DNA of 64,000 nt from Clarkia xantiana subsp. parviflora (taxonomy: Eukaryota; Streptophyta; Magnoliopsida; Myrtales; Onagraceae). The translations under genes were made by a program, and so were the position numbers. Positions within the stretch are counted from its first letter, which is position 1, and every line of letters starts with the position of its first letter. Of the stretch, positions 11,090 through 24,300 are shown in pieces. The DNA lies in NCBI GenBank assembly GCA_036873135.1, contig JAPTYO010000059.1, positions 10,285,066-10,349,065 on the forward strand. Direction: 5' to 3'. The notes beneath the pieces are model-generated. The model was not told the origin of the DNA. It searched no databases and saw only the letters and a list, made by a program, of their open reading frames with translations.

Positions 11090-14000
11090 ATGATGAGCTC
11101 TATCTTCTCTCACTATCCTCATCTACACTTCCTCACTCCTTCAGCTCCTCCGCCTCGCAAACCGGCCGTCGTCCGCTCCGCAATTGCGTCATCCCCAACG
11201 GAGAAGAAGACCAGGCGGAGGAAGAAGAAGCAGGATAAACAGACCTCAAGTGATGACGCAAGCTCGAATTCTACTTCCACTTCGGCCATTACATCTGCTT
11301 CTGCCGCCGAGAAGGCGCTTCGGCTGTCCTTCATGGAGGAGCTTATGAGCCGTGCGAGGGACCGTGATGTGGCTGGGGTGTCCGAAGTGATTTACGACAT
11401 GATTGCTGCGGGATTGAGTCCCGGGCCTCGATCATTTCACGGTCTCATTGCGTCACATGCTTTGAACGGCGATGTCGAAGGCGCGGTAATGCTGTCAAAC
11501 TCAATGAATGCTATTGAATGATGTTGTTTTTGTCATTTCTAAATGTGTTAGTTCGTGCGTGAATGGTGAATACCGGACACCTTCTGCTGCTACCTGATTG
11601 ATTGCTTTTGGAATGTCTTAATAAATGTAGATGCATTCACTGAGGAGGGAGTTGAGTGCGGGTCTCCGGCCACTCCACGAAACATTTATTACATTGATCA
11701 GGCTTTTTGGTGCCAAAGGGTACGCAGCCAGAGGATTGGAGATTCTTTCTGCCATGGAGAAGTTTAAGTTCGATATACGACAAGCATGGATAGTTTTTGT
11801 TGGTATATGTTCTGGTTATTTTCTCTTTATTTGTATCTTTTACATTCTACTTTTAGTAACATATAATTGAACTTCTAAAGTTGATTCCTTTTTATCTACA
11901 GAGGAGCTTGTGAGGAGCAAGCACTTGGAGGATGCAAACAGCGTCTTTTTGAAGGGTGCAAAAGCTGGGTTAAGAGCTACTGATGAGCTTTATGATCTTC
12001 TAATTCAGGAAGACTGCAATGCTGGAGATCATTCCAACGCCTTGGAAATCTGCTATGAAATGGAAGCTGCAGGCAGAATGGCCACAACTTTCCACTTCAA
12101 TTGTCTTCTTAGAGTTCAGGTAACTGTTCCTACTTTGGTTTCCGGTAGTGTATTTAGTGAAGTGCTCTTGAAGCTGTGGTATCATGCCACCTTTCTGATA
12201 AAGCTTAGAATTGAAATGTGAATTTCAGCTGACTAAGATAAGAGCCTGTCAATTTTCCTATTTTGGTCCTAGTTCATTGCTCGCATTTTAGCTTTTCTGA
12301 TTGATAAGGGTTTTTATTTTGCACCTATCGCCTCCTTGCAAGTCTTGGATTGTTCAATTGCAGAGCAAACATGATCAAATTGATTTCAGTCGGTAAAGGG
12401 AACATTTGCTAGTTATATTGTAGTCCTTTTGTGATGAACATTCATTTGTTTTGCTCATCCAGTTGATGTGTCTTACTTGAGGAAATGTTATACAATCTGT
12501 CCTGGAAGCGTATTCATGATTTGAAGATACCTACATATTCATCAAGTACTAATACTGTCTCTTTCTGCTGTTAGGCTACGTGTGGAATACCAGAAATTGC
12601 TTTAGCAACATTTGAGAACATGGAATATGGAGAAGGTCTTACTTTCATCTTCACGTGATTAAACTTTTCTCCTTTAGTTATTGTTTAAAATACTTTTATT
12701 AGGTGAATTCTCTCTGCTGTATAATGTTCTCCAGATGAACTGCTTTGTGAAAAACAATAATGCATGCAAATCCATATATATATTTTTTTGTTCGCTAAGT
12801 TCTTGGATTGAAATATATGCATGTCGGAGCAGTTTTTTTGATGCATACGTTTTTGTTTGCAACAGTTTTCATGAAACCAGATACCGAGACATATAATTGG
12901 GTTATTCAAGCTTATACTAGAGCTGAATCTTATGACAGGTAAAATTCTAGCAGTCGCAATCAAGTGGTAGCTACTACATTTCCTTAACTGATAGACTTAG
13001 TTTGTAGATGCCAGCAGATGGGATGATATACTATGTGGCATGGTTATTTGTTGATATTTGTGTTATTGGGCTGATAAATACCGTATTAGCTTCTCCTAAA
13101 AATGGTTTTGCTGTGGTGGCAAGAGTGCAGGATGTTGCAGAGTTACTAGGAATGATGGTTGAAGACCACAAGCGATTGCAACCTAATGTTAGAACTTATG
13201 CGTAAGCAACACATCTTGAATTAAGCTGCTCCTGATTTTTATTTAGCTCATTCTAAATCCTATAAGTCCTACCCCGTGATGATATTTGGGCTATTTGATA
13301 TTGTGCAGCTTCACAGTAAATTATTAGTCAATTTACATTAGCAACTTACTCATGTCTTCGAGTGGTATATTAGTTGAAAACTTATGCAACCTTCGATTTT
13401 GCACGCGTCTATAGGCTGTTGGTGGAGTGTTTTACCAAATATTGTGTTGTGCGTGAGGCAATTCGGCATTTTCGAGCCCTTAAAAACATTGAAGGGGGGA
13501 CCAAGATTTTGCACCAAGAAGGGAACTTTGGAGATCCCTTATCCTTGTACCTGAGGGCTTTATGTCGAGAAGGTATGTCAATTAGGAAATAAGTAATTTT
13601 CTGTGGCTAGAATGACTTTTAACATTGGAACGGAAAAAAGAAAATATTTGCAAGTGTAAGATAGCATAAAGAAATTCTTATTAAGCTCCAAATTTGTGTT
13701 CAACTGCTATTAAAAATGTCATTGGGCCATCATATTTGTTGACAAATTAATGTTCCTGAACCTCACTCACGAATTTGCAAAAAAAAAAAAAAAAAAATCT
13801 CACCCACGAAATTGATATTTATGGTTTGTGCACTTGTAATATGGTGACTGTACGTACCAGTATAACTTCCTCAGGGCTCATGAGTGTGCGGATTGCTGCA
13901 TTATTAGTTGTTTAATATCAAATGTAATACATATAATGTATAAACAAAACAAGCCTTTCTAGCTGTTTTAGAGACTTCCTGTTCTATAATTTTATATAGT

Positions 14001-16870
14001 TAGGTACTTTTAACTGAAGTCTTGCATCAATTTTTGCTCTTATCCTCTGCTTCATTATATTGAACCTTTTCATCTGTGATTAAATTTAGGTAGAATTGTT
14101 GAATTGCTGGAAGCATTGGAAGCTATGGATAGAGATAATCAACCAATGCCGCCAAGAGCAATGATTGTCAGTAGAAAATACCGGACATTAGTGAGTTCAT
14201 GGATTGAGCCTCTACAAGAAGAAGCTGAACTTGGATATGAAATTGATTATATAGCTAGGTATGATTTTCTCTTTCCATCCCCCCATTTTTATAGATTTAC
14301 TCTGTTTTTACTGTGGAATCCTTTTCGTTGTTCTTCCATGAAAAGTATTTAGCCACAGGCACAGCTGTCTGTGAATTTTTAATTTTTTTGACTGACGGGA
14401 TCGAAAAAGAGATGATGCATGAGAAATTTATTGCTTGTAGTTGATATGTAGTTAGCCATTTTTATTGTTTTTCAAGTTTGTTTTGAAGATGTGTGCATTC
14501 CATATATGAAGAGTTGTATGAGTTTATTTGTCTGTGATGAGATTAGGTATGTTGCTGAGGGTGGCCTTACCGGTGAGCGTAAGCGCTGGGTTCCCAGACC
14601 AGGGAAAACTCCTTTAGATCCTGATGCCTCTGGATTTGTTTACTCAAATCCTGTGGAGACCTCCTTCAAACAAAGATGCCTAGACGATTGGAAGGTTCAC
14701 CACCGGAAACTTTTGAAAATGTTACGGTATGAAGGTCTTGCAGCTCTTGGAGATGCTTCTGCATCTGATTATATTAGGGTGGAAGAGAGGTTAAGGAAAA
14801 TTATCAAGGGTCCTGATCTCAATGTTCTAAAACCTAAGGCTGCCAGTAAGATGACAGTACCTGAATTAAAGGAAGAACTGGTAGCTCAAGAGCTGCCTAC
14901 CGATGGAACTAGAAATGTTCTTTATCAGCGTGTGCAGAAAGCGAGAAGGATAAACCGCTCACGTGGCAGGCCGCTTTGGGTTCCTCCAGTGGAAGAAGAG
15001 GAAGAGGAGGTTGATAATTTATCAGTTTTTACTTTTTATTTTTTACAAATATAAAATACTAGTCCATATCAGTATCGCTGACTTTTTTGTATTATGGCAG
15101 ATTGATGAAGAGCTGGATGAACTTATTTCCAGGATCCGTCTGGAAGAAGGAAATACAGAGTTTTGGAAACGTCGTTTCTTGGGGGAAGGGTTGAATGGGA
15201 ATCAAGGAAAGATAATTGAAATGGAGGAAGTTGAAGTTTCTGATGTCTTGGATGATGCTGATGTCGATGTGGATGCGGATGCTGATACGGATGCCGATGC
15301 TGCAGAAGATGTAACAAAAGATGTTGAAGATGATGAGGCAGAGGAAGAAGATGAAGTTGAGCCGCCCGAGAACCAAGATGTGCAGATTGTCAAGGAGAAA
15401 GAAGCTGAATCTAAGAAGCCTCTTCAAATGATCGGAGTTCAGTTGCTGAAAGATTCTGACCAAACAGCGCGGTCTAAAAAATCGAGAAGAAGGGCTCGAA
15501 GATCTGTGGAGGTATGATTGTCTTATTTGCCTTTTTTTTTTTAAAACTTTATTTTGTCCGCACTTTCTTCGCTGGAAAGGTCTCGAGGCATGTGAATAAA
15601 AATTAATCTAGCTACAAATGTAAGTTTTTCTATGGTAGTGATCATCATCCACTGTTTGTGGATATAGGATGATGCCGATGATGACTGGTTCCCCCTGGAC
15701 ATCTCTGAGGCACTTAAAGAACTGAGAGCCAGGAAGGTGTTTGATGTATCAGACATGTATACAATATCAGATGTTTGGGGTTGGACATGGGAGAAGGGAT
15801 TGAAGAACAGGCTACCTCGAAGATGGTCACAGGAGTGGGAAGTTGAGTTGGCGATGAAAATCATGCAGAAGGTACGAATCACTTTAACCAGTTGTGCACT
15901 GAACTTGTTTCCTGCACATTTCTAGAAACATTTCCAAGATTAAGTTCTTAGTAATAATATTGCATTGATTTTCTTAGAATTCTTGAAGCGAACATAAAGC
16001 TCTACTGCTGCTGCTTCTGCAAGTTCGCATTACAATTTAAAGAAGTCTCCCACGTGTAGACATTTTTTCCATACATATTACATAATCTAAGTGGACAGGC
16101 TAAAGAAGCTTGCACATTGCATCCCAGCCCCTATAATAATACTTTGCGTAAAACATTTTCTGAAATTTCACACTTTTGCTGTTTAAGGCTTTTTATTTTG
16201 GTTATAACTGGAAAAAAAGACAAGAAAATGAACTGTAGTAGTGTATTTGTTCAGGTAATCGAATTGGGTGGAACACCCACAATTGGAGACTGCGCCATGA
16301 TTCTCCGAGCAGCTATAAGGGCTCCCCTGCCTTCAGCTTTCTTGAAGATCTTGCAGACGTCACATAGCCTCGGTTATGTATTTGGCAGGTACACCCTATA
16401 AGTGCTAAGCCTCAGAAATCTGTTGCATGCCATATTGGCTGCAATTTTTCAAGCTCTTTTATTCCGCAAAGTAAAATAGAAGTTAGAACATAACTTAGGA
16501 GCACTTAATTAATTAGCTTAGGTTAGAATGTGGAGGGATCAAACTCTTCAAGTATTATCTGGGAAACTGAAACGCATTTCATGTTCTATTATTCGCAGCA
16601 TATGAATGTGCTTAGAGAAAGCAAATTAAATCAACTGTTTGGATGAATATAATCTATTTAAGTCTGGAATTCATCTCCATTCTGATTTGTATTTGCAGCC
16701 CTCTATATGACGAGATCGTGTCACTGTGTGTCGACCTTGGTGAGTTGGATGCAGCGATTGGTATCGTGGCGGATCTGGAGACAACAGGAATCACTGTTCC
16801 TGACCAAACCCTAGACAGGGTCATATCCGCACGACAGAACACTGAGAATCCTAATGGATCAATCAACTGA
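11090..16870 (+). CDS. PTAC3: pTAC3/PAP1, PPR- and SAP-domain subunit of the plastid RNA polymerase complex
   Basis: Thirteen exons: 11090-11485, 11631-11802, 11902-12119, 12575-12635, 12866-12938, 13124-13201, 13415-13572, 14090-14258, 14547-15009, 15101-15511, 15668-15871, 16255-16388, 16699-16870. All introns are GT-AG and the frame stays open, giving 902 aa. The first ATG is followed at once by a second, and either could be used. Residues 1 to about 35 look like a chloroplast transit peptide (Ser/Pro/Arg-rich), followed by a Lys-rich stretch. Helical PPR-type repeats cover about 70-420. A SAP DNA-binding motif (KMTVPELKEELVAQ) lies near 543-580. A very acidic Asp/Glu/Ala tract spans about 645-690, and conserved C-terminal repeats follow. 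Family knowledge: PTAC3 is one of the PEP-associated proteins needed for plastid transcription and greening. Identification rests on near-continuous similarity to remembered Arabidopsis PTAC3 and on its length (about 910 aa there). Confidence 0.93.
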
Positions 16871-18367
16871 GGGTTAAGTGTGGTGATGAGGTTTGGAAAC
16901 TCAATGTTTTCTACATGTGCCAGCTAGCTAATCACAGAAGTCTTTAGTAGTGTAATTGTAGTTTATATAGTAGATGTAGATGAGGCATCATTTCATGGCT
17001 GGACGTTTTTTGATTGGAAGTATTTTGGGCTTTTGAACGAGGCATTATGAATAGAAGGAAATGTAATTTAGATGTGGTACGTGGTGGAGGCGATGTACTT
17101 TGTTTGGATCATTGTCAGTAATGAAGAAAGCCATCCCTGATTAGTTTGGTGGTTGAAGAAATAATGATTGCTATCGTAGAATAGAAGAGAACAAGACATA
17201 ATAAGAGATGGAAAGCTGCTTGGTTTTGAAGCAATTGACGGCAGACCAATAGAGAGAGAGTTAAATTAGTTTGTTGCTTGCTTGCGTTCTACTCCATCTT
17301 TACTGAAGTGGCCCTTTAACCTTTACAAGATAATAATAATTGTATTTTTTTTTTTTTGCCACAAAAGATAATTGATAGATTGATTATCCAATTGCTATGC
17401 TACAGTTCGGATAAGTATGAATGTTGATATTTATTTATACCATCCCACCACTGTAAGAGATTTTTTTTGTTTTTTTACTTTTTTTTCGAGTTTTGTACTT
17501 GGATTGTTTATTATTATTATTAATGTTAATATTAATATTATCATTATCACTTAAAAAGGGATAGTAAGAATCGAATTGTCTCTCGTTACATTCATACTAC
17601 ATTATTTTGAAAAATCAAATAATATGATGAGTATATGTATCTAGAGACCTTAATCTAGGTCTGACTCATCTATGTGTCGGATTATCCGGAGACTTTTGAT
17701 CAGATCTGACCTAGCCATAAGTTGGACGCTGGCTAATATTTAAAATTTGGTTGAAATTGTTTAAGGATTAATTTGTAAATTAGGAATAAAATTTAGAGAT
17801 TAAAATGAAAATAAAATTAAAAATTAGAATTCTAGTCACGTGCAATGCACATACTACTTAACAGTCAACTAAATAATTTACCAAAAGTTTACAATTATGT
17901 ATTGCACCAAATTTCTAATAAAAAAGATGTTGCACCAAAAAAATGTTGTACCAAAATAACATTTAACCCTTTAATGAAATTGGTGATGCCCAGTCTAATT
18001 ATGATATTGTATAAATATTAAGTAATTTTTTTTTAATAAATTATAATATTGAATAAGTATTATATATTAAGTATGATACTTTTTTTTTGGCCAAAATATT
18101 AAGTATGATACTTAACTAGCATTGAAGTCGTGTCCCCATTTGCTCTCCTTTTCTTTTCTTACAGCACGACTGAAATCAGACCAGACCTGACCACAGTTCC
18201 ACGACCACCCGAATACCTCTCCTCCGCCGTCGGAAATCACCAACTCCGGCAGATCATGACGCATCAAAGCAACTCTTCAAGTTCTTGATTCTCATTTCTC
18301 TCACATTCACCCAACCCCACTTCCAGTCTTGATCCTCGATTTCCATCCATTCTTAGCACTGATCTCC
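16871..18367. other. Intergenic region between PTAC3 and PIR
   Basis: It holds the PTAC3 3' flank, poly-T runs, an ATTATTAATGTTAATATTA tract near 17510-17540, and AT-rich DNA. A segment at about 17830-17969 ends ACATTTAACCC and has repeated TGTTGCACCAAAA units, like one arm of the Mutator-like foldbacks, but no partner arm was found. The last 240 bases, pyrimidine-rich with TTCTTTTCTT and CTCCTCCGCCG, are the likely PIR promoter and 5' leader. No gene is seen. Confidence 0.5.
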
Positions 18368-21300
18368 ATGGCTGTTCCTGTAGAAGAAGCCATTGCTGCT
18401 CTATCCACATTCTCTCTCGAGGTAAGTTTACACCCATCCCCCACTTTTTGAAAGCTCTGCAGTTTATCACGTCTTCTGGAAATGAAATTGATGATGGCCT
18501 TGTTGGTTGAAAAGGATGAGCAACCGGAGATTCAGGGTGCAGCGGCGTGGATTTCATCTGAGAGAGGCGCAACTACCAGCCCCATTGGTATGAACTGTTG
18601 ATCCTGTTGCAATCTACATTAAAATGTAATGTAATTTTGCAAAATTGACCAATTTTATCCAATTTTAAGTTGTATGGACAGTTGAGGAAATTCTATTGTA
18701 TATCCTTAAGAAACCTTTTTAGAAAATGAATTTGCATGCGCTTCATTGATGAATGTTGGTCAATGTCTAAACAAAATAAGCCTGTTTGTGCAATTTGTCC
18801 TAGGGATTGGTTCTGAGCTGACTGCTGAGGAAACTTTCCTAGCCATGTCCATTGTAGTGCAGAAAGACGGGTTTACGTTCTTATTTATACACAACTTGCA
18901 ACCTCTTGTCTCCCATATGAAATGTTTTTAATAAGGTTGGAAAGAGCTTATACTGTTGGGATGGATATTGCTAGGTCTCTATCTTTTTCTGATATCTCAA
19001 TTTGTTGATATCTGACCTCACTGCTCTGTGATTTTGTTGTGATACTAAACTTTCTTATACTTAGTTTTTCTACATTTTTGTTATGGAATTTTAAAGAAAC
19101 TGCGTGCAATTCTTCTTGCAGAATATAGTGATGTTTCAGCATACCGTCTGTCTCTCTCAGAAGACACAAAAGCTCTTAACCTATTGGTAAGTGGTTCCAT
19201 CCCTCCTGTATAATGAACTTCTTTCTTCGGTTGTTTTTCTTTTTGTCTCTGTCACAGTATTAGTTAAGTTGGACTGATCACTGATGCCTAGTTAATTGTG
19301 TACTTTATCTGTTTGTCTTCTTCTAATTGATGAACCACTTGAGTGCTCTTCATTGAGAGGATGAGAGAATGATGGAGAGGGGACATGAGGTGTATCAGGA
19401 TATTTGATGTCAATCAAGTTAAAACCCTCTTTTAAGTAAGTAAATATTTTATATTAATAATTAACTGGATTTTCATCTTAGATATTAGTAATCCAAAATG
19501 TAAGCCACCTGATGAGCGTACAGTGCCGCATGCCTTTTTTGTAGCTACCAATTGCGTAGAGAATTCTACCAGAAAGAACACTAGAATCTACCTTGTTAGT
19601 ATAAGTCCCACCTTCTGAAAATTGGAACATTGACTGCAATAGAAGTTCTTCCGTAGCTTCAAAATTTCTTTTGCCGCTATTTTCTTTCCTTTTTTTTTTT
19701 CAATTTTTTCTAGACCTAGTTCGTAGCAGTATCCCAGACATATTTGCTTGGCTATTGCAGGGATTGTGTTGGAAAATTTTGGTAAAAATCAAAGTAGTGA
19801 TTGTCAAATACCACTTGTCATTCAGTGATTGGGAATTGACCACACGTCAGCCCTTCGCCGTGCATCAGTTTCTCAAAGGGTTTTGGTGTACCAGCAATTC
19901 TAGTTGATGGTTCTGCACTCTAGTATATATAATTGGTATATTGTGGACAATCCACCACTTAGAATTGGTCGAAACTTTACCATTCAATTGAAAGTAAAAG
20001 ATCTTACTTGCTTTTTTCGTTTGACAAAGCTTAGCACCTGGGTTGCGGTTCAGATATGGTTTGTCAACTCCTGCTCTGTAAGGCATAAATGATTTATGAC
20101 ACTTAAGTTCATCAATCCCTAGATCTTAGTCTAACGAGTAAGGTTAATCACGTAGAAAGCAGACCTATGGATAACTATTAGAAGCTTCTTTCCGTTCTGA
20201 TTTAGATCCATCTGGGGCAGATGCAACATTAGATTTCTGTTGATAGATAACTGTCTTGTTGCATATTTTGTAAGAATATGTTGAATTTTGAGGTAAATCA
20301 CTTTTCTCTTTCACTCTTAGGGTGTATTAGTGCATTTTTTTCCCATGTATAATGAAGAGCATTGCGATTACTCCATTTATATTTATTTATTGAGTAAAAT
20401 TAATAAAGATAATAGCCTTTTATGGTGATACTTATTGCCTGCGGAACATTTGAAAAGAGTATATTTGCATCTTTTAGGTTGAACGTTGATTTTAGTTAAG
20501 CTTGTTATTAGGGATGGCAACGGGTCACGGGTACCCGCCGACCCGCGGGTACCCGACCCGACTTTGACCCGAGGACCCGCCGACCCGTGACCCGCGGGGC
20601 GGGTTCGGGTTTGGGTTCACGGCGACCCGCCGACCCGACCCGACCCGACATTTCATTTTACATATATATTTAATATATGTATATTATATAAAACTATACG
20701 GGTAATATAACACATAGTCAAAATAACAATTATTCTAATGAATGTGGTGATTTATATTTGGATTATGAGTTAATTTAATAATTTATGATTCAAATTTGAA
20801 GTTGAATTTGGATACGGTAACATAGAATTTAGAATTTAAAATTTAAAATGATAAATTATACCTAACACGGGTCGACCCGCGGGTCGACCCGACCCGACCC
20901 GAAAGTGCATGGGACGGGTCCGGGTCGACCATATTGACCCGCGGGGCGGGTCCGGGTCCGGCGATACCCGCCCCGACCCGCCCCATTGACATCCCTACTT
21001 GTTATCTCTGTTGTCTGCATTTTTTTATTGGCTTTTGTTATTCATTCAGCAAAAGCAGTATTTACATTCTTGTTTTTATCAGAGTATAACTCTGTACTAG
21101 TTTTGATGTTATTTCATTATTTGTATCGATGAAGTTTTATGTACCATAACATACAAATGCCTTATTATCCCCCCTACTGCATAGCAAATCTAAAACTAAA
21201 AGTCACTTTGTCCTTTTCTACGTTGATACGATGAATTAACTGTTGCAGAACACACTTATTCAAGAAGGGAAAGAGATGGCTTCGGTGATATATACGTACC

Positions 21301-24300
21301 GCAGCTGTGTGAAAGCACTTCCTCAGGTTACTTTTTTCTCCCAATAAAATTGACACATGAACTATTAGAGAACTCTTCAAACTATGTTGTGTGGTTTGAT
21401 TAAGGGACTGAGATTCGTGTGATAGTAAACAATTCACTGCTATTTTCCATTCTTTCCACAATACTATAAATTATCATAAGTGGTTAGAGCTATGATTTTG
21501 CAGCTACCTGATTCGATGAAGCACAGCCAAGGTGAACTCTATCTGGAAACCTACCAAGTTCTGGACCTAGAAATGGGTAGACTTCGTGAAATCCAGCGGT
21601 GGCAATCATCAGCTTCTTCTAAAGTATGTAACCTCATGACTTGTAGACATCTTAAATCACCTCACTATGGTACATTTACCTGCCATCACTCCTTTTCAAA
21701 TGCAGTTGGCAGCTGATATGCAACGTTTTTCCAGGCCCGAGCGGCGGATTAACGGTCCCACAATTACTCATCTTTGGTAACTTATCGTAAATTGATATTC
21801 TTGCTTCTGCTTAGTCTCGTTTTTGCTCTTGTACTTTTGTTTTCTCTTTGCTATATTAGATACATAATCAACTCTTTTGTCCCCGACTGCTTGAAAAATC
21901 TTGTCTCTATTATACGGGATTATAGATATATAGTTGATGTTGCTTTGCTCATAATAGAAAAAAGTTGTCCAAAATTAAAGTTGTGAAAGAAATGCATGAC
22001 TCTGGATTGTAACTTGTAAGGTGATTTCACTGCCCGCTTAAACTTTTAGTTCGGTTATAAATCCAACATGCTTGAGAGAGTCCATAGGTACCAAAATAGC
22101 AGGTTTAGTGTTGTGCACTGTGCAGTTGACGCACATCATGCTAGGTAGAGAAGTGCAAGAGGCCACTCGATTTTACAAGCAGTAGGCACCCTGCTGTTAA
22201 ACGGTCCATATGTATTCTTTAAATTCCTACATTGACCTATATATAAGATATGTCTATCTCTTATTAAAAAGAATCACTTTATACTCTAAAACCCAAGCTC
22301 ATTTATGACTTTGTTTTTCTGTTCCTCCTAATTAATTCGGGCTTCTGTCCTTTCCAATTTAGGGTTTTGACTTTTGACTTTTTCACATTCATGCTCCTTA
22401 ACATCAATTCACCCTTTACACTATCTAAACAAGGTCTGTCGTGGAGGAAGCATAGTCCAGGCAGCACGTATATCTATGGTAATATGGATGTAAATACTCA
22501 GATCGACCTACATGTGGATGAGACATAGCCAGCCTAAAAGTTAAAAATTATAGTCTATCTAGCCCGTCTAAATTATAAGTACCTGTTTTCTCTTATTTTT
22601 CCAATCTGCAAATACTCTTACTGAAATATAAATTTTGTAGGCCTTAGCTTTTCTTTGATATACTTTATGCCTCATGCAATCTAGTCCTGGGGGTGCAAAA
22701 GAGCAAAGCTTACTTTTTATTGGTTTACAGGTCCATGCTGAAGTTGCTTGATGTTCTGATACAGCTTGATCATCTAAAAAATGCTAAAGCAAGCATTCCT
22801 AATGATTTTTCTTGGTATAAGAGGTATGATGACCTGGAAAAAGTAGGTCTATTCAGTAGCTCTGTGGGGTGATTTAATTCTTGCTTTGATATATTTCTTA
22901 AAATAGTTCAATCATCAATGTCCCTATGATGACCCAGTTCTTTTTCGGAAGTATCTTCATGAAGTTCTATGTTTGTGTTTTTCTAGAGTTCTTTCATGCC
23001 CGTGTCATTAGCTCGAACATATAATTTGTTCTTCAACAGAAAAGGGAAAATGGTTATGATTTCGGCAAAGAAATGGATAGAACAATGAACTAGTTGATCT
23101 ACTATAGTCCATGTAAATCACTAATCCTTAACTATTGCTTTTATTAAGACCATGGAAAACAATTTTTCCCAAAGCAACTTGTTTCCCAAAATGATGCTAA
23201 GTAGATGATGCACGTCTGACACTCTAGTTTTTTTGGATCCTATTTATCAGCAGTTGAAAACCGTGCTCTCTTTACATTTCCCCCCCTGTAATTGTCTTCC
23301 TTCGACAAATATGCTCTACATATGGTAAAGAAAAGTGTTAATCAGAATGTTTCATCTTCTCTTCTCATTGAAGTGACAATTAGTTAAATATATATAAACA
23401 TCTTTTGGTTTTCAACATCAGCATTAGTGCCCTTTTAGTGATTTAACAGACTTTCTATTTGGGCTATTTTACTCTTGCCAGGACATTCACCCAAGTCAGC
23501 CTTCAGTGGCAGGACACCGATACAATGAGAGAGGAATTGGATGATTTGCAGGTATACACATGCCTGCTTCTGTTTGTTCGTATTTCTAATTCTCTGTATT
23601 GATCCTTGTTGGAAAGAATCATTTGTAAAGGCCTTCTCTTATTCTTCATGTGCTACTCTGACTTCTTACCTGAGTATTGGACTATCTTGTCACTGCAGAT
23701 TTTCTTAAGCACGAGATGGGCAATCTTGTTGAATTTGCATGTGGAGATGTTCCGTGTGAACAAGTATCCTTGAATCATTGGCACTGTTATCTTGTTAATT
23801 TACGATTATTAAGTTGTACTGCATCAGATAAGTAAATAACATGTGTAGTTTATTTCAATAAACTTGAATAAGCCCTATATAGTTGATCTTCTAAGAAACT
23901 GGTCCAATTCTTTCATTGTAATAAATTTAGCTCAAGTCCATGTGATTTTCAAATGCATGCATGCATGAGGCAAGCAAATGATGGATATCCCCAAATGATA
24001 CCAAGCAGTGCCAAGTTTCATTGTATTAGGGTGAATGTTCAGTTAGACCATCTCGGAGAATCACCTTATAGGGTTGTTCCATTAAGAGATTCGCGCCAAC
24101 TCTATGAATCTCAACAATTACAGAAGATAGATTCATAGATATAAAGTATTTGCATGAAAGGTCTTTATTCTCTTACAGTGTTACTCATCTAATTTCTGCA
24201 GCACATATGAATGATACTAGCTTGTTATTGTTGAGTCCTTGACACATAATAGCGTGGAAGATATTCTTCAAGTTCTCATTGTTTTTGCTGTTGAATCCTT

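Noticed and set aside
15092..15463. Antisense open frames across PTAC3 exon 10
   Set aside because: Shadow of the Asp/Glu-rich coding strand; the sense exon fits the gene model exactly.
18264..18572. Minus-strand frame over PIR exons 1-2
   Set aside because: Overlaps the well-supported sense exons and has no recognised similarity.
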